This document shows positions 15,110-25,595 of a stretch of 64,000 nucleotides of DNA, in pieces. Under the pieces are notes generated by a model. It worked only from the letters and a program-made list of their open reading frames with translations, was not told the origin of the DNA and ran no database searches. The stretch's first letter is position 1, and every line of letters begins with the position of its first letter. This DNA is from an uncultured Bacteroidales bacterium (GTDB taxonomy: Bacteria > Bacteroidota > Bacteroidia > Bacteroidales > Muribaculaceae). The position numbers and the translations under genes are program-made. The DNA lies in NCBI GenBank assembly GCA_947644715.1, contig CANSAP010000011.1, positions 1 through 64,000 of the forward strand, read 5' to 3'.

Positions 15110-16585
15110 TTAACCGAGCAGGGCAAAAAAGCCTTCAGTTGCTGCAATTTCGCTCACTCCGTAAATCCAGCCGTAGATGCAGCTGATAAGACCGAGGAAG
15201 ATGATGCCTGCGCAGCAAATCCAAAGACCAAAGCGTTCTGTGCATGCGCTGCGGAAGGCCGGAACAACGGGTTCTTCCGGACTTATCCACATGGCCTTAA
15301 CTACAAGCAGATAGTAGTACAGCGATATAATTGTATTAATCAAGGCAATTAATACAAGCACGTAGAGCGCAACGCTTCCACTCTCTGTTGCTCCGGTGAA
15401 AATCAGTATCTTTGAGAAGAATCCTGCAAAGGGAGGAATACCCGCCAGTGAGAATACCGCCAGAGTCATGGCAAATGACAACCAAGGATTAGTCTTATGC
15501 AGACCACGATAGTCATCCATGCTTACATAGCCGGTCTTATTCTCAATTGCCTGAATAACGCCAAATACACCCAGGTTACTGAAGATGTAAACCAAGATAT
15601 AGAAAATCATGGACGTCATTCCAAGAACGTTAGCAGCTACGATACCAAGCATAATATAACCGGCTTGAGACACTGATGAGAATGCCATGAAGCGCTTCAT
15701 GTTGCGCTGACGGATTGCGAAGAGGTTACCGATTGTGATTGTCGCAATAATCAGGGCATACATCATCCACTCCCAAATATCGGAGTAAACCGCGCCAAAG
15801 ACCTGTGCCAAAACCACGAGGAAAGCGAACGCTGCTGAACCCTTGGAGATAACAGAGAGATAGGACGTAACTGTGGTCGGCGCACCCTGATAAACGTCGG
15901 CTGTCCAAAGATGGAAAGGAACAAGCGAAAGCTTGAAACCAAAACCGGCGATTACGAATGCAATGGCTGTAACAAGTAACACACTGTTGCTACCAAGCGC
16001 AATACTCTCGGCAAGGTCAGCAAAATACAGTGAGCCGTTGGACAGGGCATACACAAACGAGAGACCCATCATCAGGATGGCTGAGGAGAAGATGGCGGTG
16101 AACATGTACTTCACTGCTGCTTCGTGGCTTTCATACTTGTTCTTGTTGAAGGCAACCATAGCAGCCAAGGGAAGTGAGGCACTTTCAAGACCGATGATGA
16201 AGAGCAGGAAGTGGCGTGCGGAAATCATGAGATACATGCCGAAGAGCGTTACGAACAGAAGTTCGTAAAATTCGCCACGTCGCACGCTGCCCTCCTCTGA
16301 ATTGATCCAAGGCACAGCTTGAATAAGCACGATGAGTGCACCCAAGTTAAGGATTGACTTAATACAGCTGATTACGGGAGAGGTGACGTACATCCCTCCG
16401 AAAGCCTCGCCGGTGCCGGTGCAGAAGAAACCATAGATGGTGACTGCCGCAAAGCACACGATGGCCAATGGAGTAACCGCGCTGCGGGAATTCTTGCCGC
16501 AGAACGTATCGAACAGGAACACAATCAGGAAGACGGCCAATACGCCAAGCTCCTGTTGCATCGTTAAAAATTGTGCGTAATTCAT
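15110..16585 (-). CDS. nuoN: NADH-quinone oxidoreductase subunit N
   Basis: A 491-residue antiporter-like membrane subunit of complex I, with about 14 predicted helices. The conserved central region includes GFGFKLSLVPFHLWTADVYQGAPT, in which the lysine and the helix-break proline of the proton channel are present, and MKRFMAFSSVSQAGYIMLG. It is the last gene of the cluster, 39 bases after nuoM and just before a terminator. Confidence 0.96.
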   Translation of the reverse strand: MNYAQFLTMQQELGVLAVFLIVFLFDTFCGKNSRSAVTPLAIVCFAAVTIYGFFCTGTGEAFGGMYVTSPVISCIKSILNLGALIVLIQAVPWINSEEGSVRRGEFYELLFVTLFGMYLMISARHFLLFIIGLESASLPLAAMVAFNKNKYESHEAAVKYMFTAIFSSAILMMGLSFVYALSNGSLYFADLAESIALGSNSVLLVTAIAFVIAGFGFKLSLVPFHLWTADVYQGAPTTVTSYLSVISKGSAAFAFLVVLAQVFGAVYSDIWEWMMYALIIATITIGNLFAIRQRNMKRFMAFSSVSQAGYIMLGIVAANVLGMTSMIFYILVYIFSNLGVFGVIQAIENKTGYVSMDDYRGLHKTNPWLSFAMTLAVFSLAGIPPFAGFFSKILIFTGATESGSVALYVLVLIALINTIISLYYYLLVVKAMWISPEEPVVPAFRSACTERFGLWICCAGIIFLGLISCIYGWIYGVSEIAATEGFFALLG

Positions 16586-16624
16586 TGGATAGTGAGTTTA
16601 CTATTGTGTCAATACATTCCGGCT

Positions 16625-18142
16625 TTAGATTGCAGCCTTGAGATTTTCAATTATAGGAAGGAAGCTGTGCTGGATAGTTTCGTTAATCCAGTTGGGGAAA
16701 CAGCCGATAGCAGCGATGCATACAATCAGAGTGATTGTTGAAAGACGCTCCCACCAGGTGGCATCCGTGAGCTGACGGTGATGATCGTCAAACACAGGAC
16801 CAAGCAACAGCTTACCCACAACGCGCAGGATGTAAACCGCAGTGATAACGATTGAGCAAGTTGCTGCAATCACGAAGATACGGTGGAACAGGTCAGCATT
16901 CTGGAAAGAACCGAAGAAGATGGTCATCTCAGCGACAAAGCCTGACAGACCCGGCAGACCGAGAGAAGCAAAACCTGCAATCATATAACAAACACCGAGG
17001 TAAGGCATAATCTGCATCAAGCCACCCATCTTGCGGATGTCGCGTGTGTGAGTACGTCCGTAAATCATACCAATCAAGGCAAAGAAGAGAGCAGTCATCA
17101 GACCATGCGAAAGCATCTGCATGATAGCACCGGTCATCGCGGTGGTGTTAAGCATCAGGATAGCGAAGAGCACCATGCCGCAGTGCGACACTGAAGAGTA
17201 AGCGTTGATATACTTAAGGTCAGTCTGAACGCAAGCGGAGAACGCACCGTAAACGATACTTATGCCGGTCAGGATAATGAAGATCCAAGCCAAGTCATTG
17301 GCCGCCTGAGGAAGAAGATAGATGGCAATGCGGAAACAACCGTAACCACCAAGTTTCATCAGTACGCCGGCATGAAGCATTGATACAGCTGTAGGCGCGC
17401 AAGCATGACCGTCAGGACTCCAAGTATGGAAGGGGAACATGGCACCGAGCACACCGAAGCCCACGAATGTCATCGGGAACAGGAAGTACTGCCAGCCCTT
17501 CTCAATTGCTCCATTATGCGCAATCTCAAGAATATTCCAAGTGTGAGCAGCTCCATCTGCACTCGGACCGGAGTGCCAATAGATGCCAAGCAGTCCAAGC
17601 ATTAGGAATGCGGAACCACCCATAAGCATCAGGGTGAGCTTCATGGCTGAATACTCCTTGCGGCCTGTGCCCCAAACACCGATGAGAAGATACATCGGGA
17701 TAAGTGCAACCTCATAGAACATGAACATCGTGAAGATGTCAATGGTAATAAAGAAGCCGAATACACCCATTGAGAGGAGTGCAAACCAAAGGAAGAAGTT
17801 GCGCGGCAGAGGAGAAATTTTCCAGGAAGCAATCGTGCCTGCGAAAACGATTACCGCACTAAGCATGAGCATCAGCACAGATATGCCGTCTACACCAACT
17901 GAGAGTTTAATGTTCAGAGGTGCATACCACATCCAATTGCCGGTGTACAGCATCTCAGCGGTGTTGCCTGCTGCACGCTGGGCGAGAAAATCCACGCAAA
18001 GCCAGCCGGCAATAGCCAGAAGTGCAACAGAGCACACTACCATCACGGTGCGTATCTGCGTCATCTTCTTGCAGAGAGCGAGTCCTGCAAGCATGATGAG
18101 CGGAATTATCACGAACCAAATTAATATATTCTGAAGTATCAT
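16625..18142 (-). CDS. nuoM: NADH-quinone oxidoreductase subunit M
   Basis: A 505-residue antiporter-like subunit and one of the three proton-translocating channels of complex I. The conserved glutamate helix reads FMFYEVALIPMYLLIGVWG (about residues 140-160) and the lysine channel segment reads FPFHTWSPDGHACAPTAVSMLHAG (about 237-260), with the later lysine in KLGGYGCFR. Length is normal. It lies 39 bases from nuoL and from nuoN. Confidence 0.97.
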   Translation of the reverse strand: MILQNILIWFVIIPLIMLAGLALCKKMTQIRTVMVVCSVALLAIAGWLCVDFLAQRAAGNTAEMLYTGNWMWYAPLNIKLSVGVDGISVLMLMLSAVIVFAGTIASWKISPLPRNFFLWFALLSMGVFGFFITIDIFTMFMFYEVALIPMYLLIGVWGTGRKEYSAMKLTLMLMGGSAFLMLGLLGIYWHSGPSADGAAHTWNILEIAHNGAIEKGWQYFLFPMTFVGFGVLGAMFPFHTWSPDGHACAPTAVSMLHAGVLMKLGGYGCFRIAIYLLPQAANDLAWIFIILTGISIVYGAFSACVQTDLKYINAYSSVSHCGMVLFAILMLNTTAMTGAIMQMLSHGLMTALFFALIGMIYGRTHTRDIRKMGGLMQIMPYLGVCYMIAGFASLGLPGLSGFVAEMTIFFGSFQNADLFHRIFVIAATCSIVITAVYILRVVGKLLLGPVFDDHHRQLTDATWWERLSTITLIVCIAAIGCFPNWINETIQHSFLPIIENLKAAI

Positions 18143-18181
18143 AGTGAGAAATGTCGATATCTTGGTTGTGTCAATTAGCGG

Positions 18182-20119
18182 TTAGAGTATTGCCCAGCAT
18201 GTGATTGCAGCGAGAGCAACGGCACCCATGAGGTACCACCATACGTAAGTCTGAATGCTTCCGCTCTGCATACCGCGAATCGTGTAAGAAGTCTTCTGAG
18301 TAACCTTGGCAAAGGCATCCATAGTGCCATCGATAATGTGACGGTCAAACCATGCAATGCTGGAGCAGATTACATTGAAGATAATCTTATGTGTGATGAA
18401 CATGTAAATCTCATCCCAATAGAAGCGGTGGTGCGCAGCGCGCCAAAGGCCGGGCCAAATTGCGGCAGCCTTGTCAGGCAGAGAGTTCTTCTTGCGGTAC
18501 ATAACAGTCGCGAGCAAAATTGCCACTACGGCCGTGCAGAGAGAAGGTATTGCAACCTTTACCCACTCGATATGGATGTGGTAAGGTTCGCCATTCCATG
18601 TGATAAGCTCTCCAAAGGGAATGAAACCTGCTACACAGCTTACGGCTGCAAGAATTATCAGGGGAAGAGACATCTGCCACGGCGCATCATGCGGACGGTG
18701 GTGCTTGTAGTGAGGATTCTCGTCCCACCAGAAAATCAGGTAGTACAGACGGAACATATAGAAAGCTGTCAGACCGGCAACGAAGGTCATCCATACACCC
18801 CAGAAAGTGCTGTAACCATACATGGCGGAAAGCATTTCATCCTTGGAGAAGAAACCGGAGAAAGGATAGATACCGGCAATCGCCAGACAGCCGATAAGGA
18901 ATGTCCAGTGAGTAATCGGCATGTACTTGCGCAGACCACCCATTGCGGTGTAATCATTCGAGTGTACGGCATGAATCAGTGCACCTGCACCAAGGAAGAG
19001 CAGAGCCTTGAACATTGCGTGAGTGAACAGATGGAACATGGAGGCCATGTAACCCAGCCCCTCATGAATCTCCGGGCGTGCTACACCCAGCGATACCATC
19101 ATAAATGCTATCTGAGAAATAGTAGAGAAGGCAAGCACACGCTTGATGTCAACCTGCGTGCAAGCAACAACTGCTGCATACAGAGCTGTGATTGCACCGA
19201 TAAAGGTAATGAAATCAAGAGCCTGATACTCCATCAGATACAGAGGGAACATTCGAGCCACCAAATACACACCGGCAACAACCATTGTGGCCGCATGAAT
19301 CAGGGCAGACACAGGGGTCGGACCTTCCATTGCATCCGGCAGCCAAATGTGAAGCGGAAGCATGGCTGACTTACCCATACCGCCGGTGAAAATCAGAACC
19401 AAAGCCCAAGTAAGCACGGAACCCCCGAGGAAAGTAGCGCCGCCGGTGCTTGCGAGCACAGCCTGGGGTTGGCCGGGAGCGGTAAGCTCTATGAAGTTGA
19501 AGGTAGGCATATAGAAGGAGAGCACCAAAATGCCTATGAGCATGCCAAGGTCTGCGAAACGAGTTACGATAAATGCTTTCTTAGAAGCGGAAACGGCTGA
19601 GGGAGTCTTGTAGTAGAATCCGATGAGCAAATAGGAGGAAACACCCACAAGCTCCCAGAAGATATACATCTGGAAAATATTGGTTGCCACTACAAGGCCA
19701 AGCATTGAGAAGGAGAACAGCGAAAGGAAAGCGTAGAAACGCTGGAAGCCCTTTTCACCCTCCATATATCCCCATGAGTAGAGATGCACGAAGAAGGAGA
19801 TTGTGGTGATTACCACAAGCATCATAGCGCAAATCGGATCAAGCAGGAATCCAAAGTTCACTACAAGACGCGGGGAGAATTGCAACCAAGTAACATCGAA
19901 GACGGTGTGCTGAAGGCGCTCACTGCCTGAGATAAAGAGGGAGTTGCCACTGAAGAAATAATCGAAAGCCACAGTATAGGCCAACACCATAGTTGTGCCC
20001 ATGCCGAGAATGCCGAGAATACCGGCAAGCTTGTGGCTCATCTTCATTCCGAAAAGTCCCAAGATAAGGAACATCGTAATCGGAATCGCGAGGATTAAAA
20101 TTGGTAATGTCAGATCCAT
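18182..20119 (-). CDS. nuoL: NADH-quinone oxidoreductase subunit L
   Basis: A 645-residue distal antiporter-like subunit with the long lateral helix expected at its C-terminus. Motifs include IFWELVGVSSYLLIGFYYK (conserved Glu) and GGMGKSAMLPLHIWLPDAMEGPTPVSALIHAATMV, with the lysine and the histidine-rich channel segment. It starts 3 bases after the nuoK stop. Confidence 0.97.
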   Translation of the reverse strand: MDLTLPILILAIPITMFLILGLFGMKMSHKLAGILGILGMGTTMVLAYTVAFDYFFSGNSLFISGSERLQHTVFDVTWLQFSPRLVVNFGFLLDPICAMMLVVITTISFFVHLYSWGYMEGEKGFQRFYAFLSLFSFSMLGLVVATNIFQMYIFWELVGVSSYLLIGFYYKTPSAVSASKKAFIVTRFADLGMLIGILVLSFYMPTFNFIELTAPGQPQAVLASTGGATFLGGSVLTWALVLIFTGGMGKSAMLPLHIWLPDAMEGPTPVSALIHAATMVVAGVYLVARMFPLYLMEYQALDFITFIGAITALYAAVVACTQVDIKRVLAFSTISQIAFMMVSLGVARPEIHEGLGYMASMFHLFTHAMFKALLFLGAGALIHAVHSNDYTAMGGLRKYMPITHWTFLIGCLAIAGIYPFSGFFSKDEMLSAMYGYSTFWGVWMTFVAGLTAFYMFRLYYLIFWWDENPHYKHHRPHDAPWQMSLPLIILAAVSCVAGFIPFGELITWNGEPYHIHIEWVKVAIPSLCTAVVAILLATVMYRKKNSLPDKAAAIWPGLWRAAHHRFYWDEIYMFITHKIIFNVICSSIAWFDRHIIDGTMDAFAKVTQKTSYTIRGMQSGSIQTYVWWYLMGAVALAAITCWAIL

Positions 20120-20122
20120 ATC

Positions 20123-20434
20123 TTAGAATTTCATTTTTGTGATTTCGCTTACATCAATCTTCTTAATAGAACGATAGATGTTAATTACGATTGCTATCGC
20201 CAACGCGGTCTCAGCCGCAGCGATACCTATCGCGAACAGAGTGAAGAACATACCCTCAAGCTGTCCGGGGAACAGGAAGCGGTTGAAGATTACGAAATTC
20301 AGGTCAACTGAGTTAAGCATCAGCTCAAGCGAAATGAGGATAGCAATCAGATTCTTGCGGGTGATGAACCCGTAGACACCGCAGGCAAACATAATGAGGC
20401 TCGGTATCAGATACATCAACATTGTAAGATTCAT
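20123..20434 (-). CDS. nuoK: NADH-quinone oxidoreductase subunit K
   Basis: A 103-residue membrane subunit with three helices. Conserved glutamates lie in ILISLELMLNSVDLNF and in GIAAAETALAIAIVINIYR. The ATG at 20434 is chosen because it gives the usual family length and follows nuoJ by 10 bases; an upstream in-frame start would overlap nuoJ by 68 bases and add a non-family segment. Confidence 0.95.
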   Translation of the reverse strand: MNLTMLMYLIPSLIMFACGVYGFITRKNLIAILISLELMLNSVDLNFVIFNRFLFPGQLEGMFFTLFAIGIAAAETALAIAIVINIYRSIKKIDVSEITKMKF

Positions 20435-20444
20435 AACGGCCGGA

Positions 20445-20969
20445 TTACTTGTTGCGGGCAATTGCGATGCCACCGATGATACATGCGAGAAGCAGCACAC
20501 TGATTGCCTCAAAAGGCAAAAGATAACCGAACTTCTCTGAGCTAAGCAGGAAGTGTCCGATCTGCTTCATATTTAAGTCTCCTATGCTTACTGCTTCGGT
20601 AAGACTCATTCCATCGATAAGAGGGAACTTGCAAACCGCTACTCCCAAAAGAGCGACTGCACATACAGCAGCCAAACCACCTACAAACTTACGGTGGTTA
20701 GCCAAAACAGATGCAGGGTCAGCGGGATGCTGAGTCAGCAAAATCGAGAACACAAAGAGCACAAGAATACCACCTGCATAGACAGCTATCTGCACGGCTC
20801 CAAGGAACTCGTAGCCTAACTGGAAGTACACCACGGCAGTGCCGAGAAGCACAAACAGCAGATAAGTGGCAGCACGCAATATCTTGCGGGTAGTCACCGC
20901 CATCGCAGAGAAGACTGCAATGATTACGGCTACTACGAAATACAGAATTATATTTCCTATGGATTCCAT
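20445..20969 (-). CDS. nuoJ: NADH-quinone oxidoreductase subunit J
   Basis: A 174-residue, five-helix membrane subunit. The diagnostic third helix has LGYEFLGAVQIAVYAGGILVLFVFSILLT, with the pi-bulge tyrosine/glycine region conserved. It lies 9 bases after nuoI and 10 bases before nuoK. Confidence 0.95.
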   Translation of the reverse strand: MESIGNIILYFVVAVIIAVFSAMAVTTRKILRAATYLLFVLLGTAVVYFQLGYEFLGAVQIAVYAGGILVLFVFSILLTQHPADPASVLANHRKFVGGLAAVCAVALLGVAVCKFPLIDGMSLTEAVSIGDLNMKQIGHFLLSSEKFGYLLPFEAISVLLLACIIGGIAIARNK

Positions 20970-20978
20970 TATACCGGA

Positions 20979-21539
20979 TTATTTATTATCAGTGTTATTG
21001 GGAGCAGGCTTTGCGCTCTCAGTTTTTGCAGGAGCATCAGCCTTGGCTGCGGGGGCTGCCGGTTTGGGAGCCGGGGCCGGATCTGCTACTTCAGGCATAT
21101 AATTGAGTTGCTTCACGAGACTGTCACGCGTAAACACAGCCTGCTCGAAATCATTGCTGAACTCAAGAGCATCCTGCGGACAAGTGGTGACACACAGCAT
21201 GCAGAATGTGCATGAGCCCAAGTCATACATATACTTGTCCAGTTTACGCTTCTTCTTCCCGTCAGGCAGCTCAACCATCTTAGTGGTAAGTTTTATTGTT
21301 CCATTCGGGCAATTCATCTGACAGATGCCGCAGGCGATACACTTATGCCGACCCTCTGAATCATATTTCAGAGTGAGCTCGGCACGAAAGCGATCGGAAA
21401 TCTGCAACGTGTCGCGGTTCTCGGGATAACATTCGGTAATCTTCGGGGTTACAAGCTCCTTACCGGTCACTTGCATGCCTTTTACAAGACTTGCCACACC
21501 CTTTCCTACCGATGCGAAATATTCCTTAATGCTACTCAT
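20979..21539 (-). CDS. nuoI: NADH-quinone oxidoreductase subunit I (two 4Fe-4S clusters) with an Ala/Pro tail
   Basis: A 186-residue peripheral-arm ferredoxin-like subunit. Cysteines 67, 70, 73 and 77 (CIACGICQMNCP) and 110, 113, 116 and 120 (CTFCMLCVTTCP) bind the two clusters that pass electrons to NuoB. After about residue 148 comes a low-complexity tail rich in Ala, Pro and Lys that is not part of the core fold. This gene is the first nuo gene after the inserted atp block: only 25 bases separate it from the atpG stop. Confidence 0.96.
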   Translation of the reverse strand: MSSIKEYFASVGKGVASLVKGMQVTGKELVTPKITECYPENRDTLQISDRFRAELTLKYDSEGRHKCIACGICQMNCPNGTIKLTTKMVELPDGKKKRKLDKYMYDLGSCTFCMLCVTTCPQDALEFSNDFEQAVFTRDSLVKQLNYMPEVADPAPAPKPAAPAAKADAPAKTESAKPAPNNTDNK

Positions 21540-21564
21540 TATTAGTATTCCTTTCGTAAGGGGA

Positions 21565-22455
21565 TTATTGTTCTACTTGGCCGCCGAGTATATCAAGCAA
21601 CTCGGTGGTGATACTTTGCTGCCTCAACTTATTAAATTCAAGATGAAGCGAATCAAGAAGTTTCTTGGCGTTATCATTTGCACTCTGCATTGCCATAATG
21701 CGAGCGGCCTGTTCCGAAGCCTGATTCTGCACAGTTATCTCCTGCATTGTGGAGAGCACAAACATCGGCAATACTTGATTGAATATACTGTTACCGTCAG
21801 GCTCAAAAAGATAGGGCTTGTTGGCATTTGCTCGATTCTCCTCGCCTGTCAACTCTGCCGCCTGAATCGGGAACAGCTTCTCATCAGCAACGCGCTGACG
21901 GCTCAGTGAAAGGAAACTCATGTACACCACATGAACCTCATCATATTTACCTGTCGCAAAATCATTCTGCAAGCCAAGAGTGAAATCAGTTACAACGTTT
22001 GCAGGCATCTTTGAATTTACATTCGCTTTAAGCTCTACACTCACATTTCCACCGGCAATCTTATGACACGCCTTTGCCATCTTCTTACCGACCGGCACAA
22101 GCGTAATCCTAAAATCCTGGCCATGTTTCTCGCGTAACTGATTCAGGAGAATCAGCACCTCCTTAAATATATTGATATTATAGGCGCCGCACAGACCGTC
22201 ATCGCTGCCGAAGACCACAAGACAAATGGAGCGCACCTCTCCCCTCTCCTCAATAAGCGGCGATGAATAACTGCCGTCAGCATCAAGGAGGTGACCCATA
22301 ATCGACTTTATCTGGTCACGATACGGAAGCAGGCGCTTCAAAGCCTGTTCGTATTTATGCACTTTGGCTGAAGAAATCATCTTCATGGCACCTGTAATCT
22401 TCTCACTTGAAGAAACAGAGCCAATGCGAGTCTTCAGTTCGCGTAATGTCGCCAT
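21565..22455 (-). CDS. atpG: ATP synthase F1 gamma subunit
   Basis: A 296-residue rotor subunit of F1. The N-terminal helix ATLRELKTRIGSVSSSEKITGAMKMISSAK and the C-terminal helix with MQSANDNAKKLLDSL are the coiled-coil shaft, and the C-terminus ITTELLDILGGQ is conserved. It is the last gene of the atp block and lies 25 bases before nuoI. Confidence 0.97.
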   Translation of the reverse strand: MATLRELKTRIGSVSSSEKITGAMKMISSAKVHKYEQALKRLLPYRDQIKSIMGHLLDADGSYSSPLIEERGEVRSICLVVFGSDDGLCGAYNINIFKEVLILLNQLREKHGQDFRITLVPVGKKMAKACHKIAGGNVSVELKANVNSKMPANVVTDFTLGLQNDFATGKYDEVHVVYMSFLSLSRQRVADEKLFPIQAAELTGEENRANANKPYLFEPDGNSIFNQVLPMFVLSTMQEITVQNQASEQAARIMAMQSANDNAKKLLDSLHLEFNKLRQQSITTELLDILGGQVEQ

Positions 22456-22489
22456 ACTTTGCTAATTGTGCTAATTCTTTATGTTTGGG

Positions 22490-22518
22490 GTCAAGCCCCG
22501 CACTTGGCGGAACTTGAC
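22490..22518 (-). other. Hairpin between atpA and atpG
   Basis: GTCAAG (22490-22495) pairs with CTTGAC (22513-22518), and CCGC pairs with GCGG inside it. There is no T run, so it is not a simple terminator. It sits in the 90-base atpA-atpG gap. Confidence 0.4.
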
Positions 22519-22545
22519 GTCCATATTTTCGTCAATGCTATATTA

Positions 22546-24123
22546 TCAAGCCTTATATTTGCTGCTAACTTCTGCTGCACACTTCTTAAGAAGATCCTCC
22601 ACTTCGGGAGTCAGCTTGCCGGCACGAAGCACATCGAGCACTTCAGCCTTATACTTGGCTTTCAGCAACTGCAGGAACAGTTCTTCAAACTCATGAACCT
22701 TTTCCAAAGGTACATCCTCAAGCAAACCATTCACACCGCAATAGATTACTGCGATTTCATCCTCTACAGGCCAGGGCTTGTACTGAGGCTGAGTCAGCAA
22801 CATCTGGTTCTTTCGGCCACGGTCAATCACTTTAGCAGTCACCGGATCGATGTCACCACCAAACTTGGTAAATGATTCCAATTCGCGGAACTGAGCCTGA
22901 GCAATCTTCAGCGTGCCGGCTACCTTCTTCATTGCCTTAATCTGAGCATTACCGCCCACACGGCTTACGGAGATACCCACATTCACAGCGGGACGAATAC
23001 CCTGGTTGAAGAGCGATGACTCCAAATAAATCTGGCCGTCAGTAATAGAGATTACATTCGTAGGAATGTAAGCTGACACGTCGCCGGCCTGAGTCTCGAT
23101 AATCGGCAGAGCTGTCAGTGAACCACCACCTTTAACCATCGGCTTGAGCACCTCGGGCAAATCATTCATGTTTGAGGCAATCTCCTGATTATCAATAATC
23201 TTAGCAGCACGCTCAAGCAGGCGGGAGTGGAGATAGAAAATATCGCCCGGATATGCTTCACGACCGGAAGGACGCTTCAGAATCAGTGATATCTCACGGT
23301 AAGCCACAGCCTGCTTTGAGAGGTCATCATACACGATAAGAGCATCACGACCGGTGTCGCGGAAATACTCGCCAATCGCTACGCCGGCGAAGGGAGCATA
23401 GTAACGCATAGAGGCAGAGTCAGAGGCTGAGGCTCCGATTACTACCGTATAATCCATAGCGCCATACTCTTCAAGAGTATGCACTATTGAAGCAATGGTC
23501 GACGCCTTCTGACCTATAGCTACGTAGATACAGTAGACAGGCTTACCCTCTTCAAAGTTTTTACGCTGATTGATAATGGTATCGATTGCAATAGCGGTCT
23601 TACCAATCTGGCGGTCACCGATGATAAGCTCACGCTGGCCACGACCAATAGGAATCATGGCATCGACAGCCTTCAAACCTGTCTGGAGCGGCTGATTTAC
23701 AGGCTGACGGAAAATAACACCGGGAGCCTTACGCTCAAGAGGAAGAAGGATACGGTCGCCACTGATGGGGCCTTTGCCATCAATAGGTTCGCCTAAAATA
23801 TTGATGACGCGACCAAGCAGACCTTCACCCACCGGAATAGATGCAATGTCACCCGTGCGACGCACCGACATATTTTCGGTAACCTTATTAACATTATTGA
23901 GCAGAACCACACCCACGTTGCTTTCTTCGAGGTTAAGAGCTACGCCCTTAACTCCATTCTCGAATTCAACCAACTCATTAGAGCGTACATTCTCAAGGCC
24001 ATATACATGAGCCACACCGTCACCTACTGAGAGGACAGTGCCAACTTCTTCAAAACTGGCCTTGGAGTTGACATCGGCCAACTGCTGTTTTAGAATATCT
24101 GATATCTCGCTGGGGTTGAGCAT
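22546..24123 (-). CDS. atpA: ATP synthase F1 alpha subunit
   Basis: A 525-residue non-catalytic nucleotide-binding subunit. The P-loop is [18 protein letters not shown] (about residues 168-185); the later segment SISDGQIYLE-like [23 protein letters not shown] and the arginine in [10 protein letters not shown] are conserved. It starts 1 base after the atpH stop, implying translational coupling. Confidence 0.98.
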   Translation of the reverse strand: MLNPSEISDILKQQLADVNSKASFEEVGTVLSVGDGVAHVYGLENVRSNELVEFENGVKGVALNLEESNVGVVLLNNVNKVTENMSVRRTGDIASIPVGEGLLGRVINILGEPIDGKGPISGDRILLPLERKAPGVIFRQPVNQPLQTGLKAVDAMIPIGRGQRELIIGDRQIGKTAIAIDTIINQRKNFEEGKPVYCIYVAIGQKASTIASIVHTLEEYGAMDYTVVIGASASDSASMRYYAPFAGVAIGEYFRDTGRDALIVYDDLSKQAVAYREISLILKRPSGREAYPGDIFYLHSRLLERAAKIIDNQEIASNMNDLPEVLKPMVKGGGSLTALPIIETQAGDVSAYIPTNVISITDGQIYLESSLFNQGIRPAVNVGISVSRVGGNAQIKAMKKVAGTLKIAQAQFRELESFTKFGGDIDPVTAKVIDRGRKNQMLLTQPQYKPWPVEDEIAVIYCGVNGLLEDVPLEKVHEFEELFLQLLKAKYKAEVLDVLRAGKLTPEVEDLLKKCAAEVSSKYKA

Positions 24124-24124
24124 C

Positions 24125-24670
24125 TTATTTTGTGCTAAAGAGTTTTTGTCTTAGATTTTCTATCTCATTGCTGATGGAGGCATCCATTCTCACCTGATCC
24201 ACATCAATTACAAAGCCTCCGATAATTGAGGCATCGATGCGATCAGTGAACTCAAGTTTATTCTCAGGGAATGATTTCTCAATGAGCGCATGGAGCTTTG
24301 CCATTTCAGCATCAGGCAACTTCATGGCGGTCGTAATTCTCACGGTAGAAATATTGTTGGCCTCACGGTAAATATCCCTGTATGCCAAAGCCATTTCATA
24401 AGCATAAGCCTCACGCTTGTTATCGATTATCAGCCGAACGAAGCCTTTATAGTCATTCTCTGCTTCCGGGCCGGCAGCAGTAATGAGGAGTTTGCTCTTA
24501 TCAGCCGCGCTGACAGAGGGATTGGAAAGCGCCTTCAGCAAACCGGGATTTTCTTCAAAAGCCCGCACTACCGAGTGCATCTCATCGTAAACCGCCTGAG
24601 CAGAATTATGCTCAAGGGCAAACTTATAAAGAGCCTTGGCATATCGGTGAGGTATCAGACCGCCATTCAT
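24125..24670 (-). CDS. atpH: ATP synthase F1 delta subunit
   Basis: A 181-residue stator subunit (OSCP type) that ties F1 to the b subunits. The start [15 protein letters not shown] and the C-terminal [35 protein letters not shown] are characteristic. It lies 7 bases after atpF and 1 base before atpA. Confidence 0.96.
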   Translation of the reverse strand: MNGGLIPHRYAKALYKFALEHNSAQAVYDEMHSVVRAFEENPGLLKALSNPSVSAADKSKLLITAAGPEAENDYKGFVRLIIDNKREAYAYEMALAYRDIYREANNISTVRITTAMKLPDAEMAKLHALIEKSFPENKLEFTDRIDASIIGGFVIDVDQVRMDASISNEIENLRQKLFSTK

Positions 24671-24677
24671 GTCAATC

Positions 24678-25172
24678 TCAATTCTTTTCGATTTCGTCTA
24701 ACAATTTGTTTACAAGCTCCACCTGAGCCTTATCAGAAGACATCTGACGACGCATCATCTTCTCCGCAATCTCAATGGAGAACTTGCTCACTTCATTCTT
24801 GAATTGCAACTCGGCCTCCTTGCGTGACTGCTCTATCGAGAGCTTGGCTGCATCCATTACCTTCTGAGCCTCGACGGCAGCTGTGCTGCGAGCCTCATCG
24901 ATAATCTGGGTCTTGATTTTGGCAGCATCACGCAGTATTTCAGCCTGTTGCTTCTGTGCTTCAGCTATGTATTTTTCAGCTTCTTTGCGTGCTCCCTCAA
25001 GTTGCTCTTTGGCATTTTGAGCGTACTCAACACCTTTATCAATCAGGTTGGCACGTTCCTCCATGCTCTTAATAATTACGGGCCAAGCCCACTTTCTCAA
25101 GGCAAGGAAGAGCAGCAGGAATGCCACAAACATCCAAAAAATCAAGCCAAAATCCGGCGTGAATAATTCCAT
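24678..25172 (-). CDS. atpF: ATP synthase Fo b subunit
   Basis: A 164-residue peripheral stalk subunit: an N-terminal membrane helix (about residues 7-27, GLIFWMFVAFLLLFLAL) and a long charged helix to the end. The ATG at 25172 (MELFTPDFG) is chosen; an open frame extends 40 codons further upstream but runs through the hairpin after atpE and has no family similarity. Confidence 0.95.
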   Translation of the reverse strand: MELFTPDFGLIFWMFVAFLLLFLALRKWAWPVIIKSMEERANLIDKGVEYAQNAKEQLEGARKEAEKYIAEAQKQQAEILRDAAKIKTQIIDEARSTAAVEAQKVMDAAKLSIEQSRKEAELQFKNEVSKFSIEIAEKMMRRQMSSDKAQVELVNKLLDEIEKN

Positions 25173-25215
25173 GTGTGTTGTCTTAGAGGTTGGAAGTAAG
25201 TTGCTTTCCGGAGTG

Positions 25216-25250
25216 CGGTCTGTCATCGCCTTTGGAACGATGACAGACCG
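25216..25250 (-). promoter_or_regulatory. Perfect 13-bp hairpin directly downstream of atpE
   Basis: Bases 25216-25228 pair perfectly with 25238-25250 around a 9-base loop. On the transcribed strand it begins 10 bases after the atpE stop and is followed by a mixed sequence without a T run. It is better placed as an RNA-stabilising or processing element than as a terminator. It could favour atpE over the downstream atp genes, matching the multi-copy c ring (inference). Confidence 0.6.
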
Positions 25251-25260
25251 GAATACCGGT

Positions 25261-25527
<267 letters not shown>

Positions 25528-25595
25528 TTATTATATTTCTGAATTAATGAAGAGAGAGTTATTAAATCATTTTCGCTGACACGCTTTTGACAGAA

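Noticed and set aside
18338-19369. 343-residue open frame on the plus strand across nuoL
   Set aside because: Shadow of the nuoL reading frame; composition is Cys/His-rich and unlike any protein family.
20435-20512. Longer N-terminus for NuoK
   Set aside because: It would overlap nuoJ by 68 bases and add a Cys/Ser-rich segment absent from the family.
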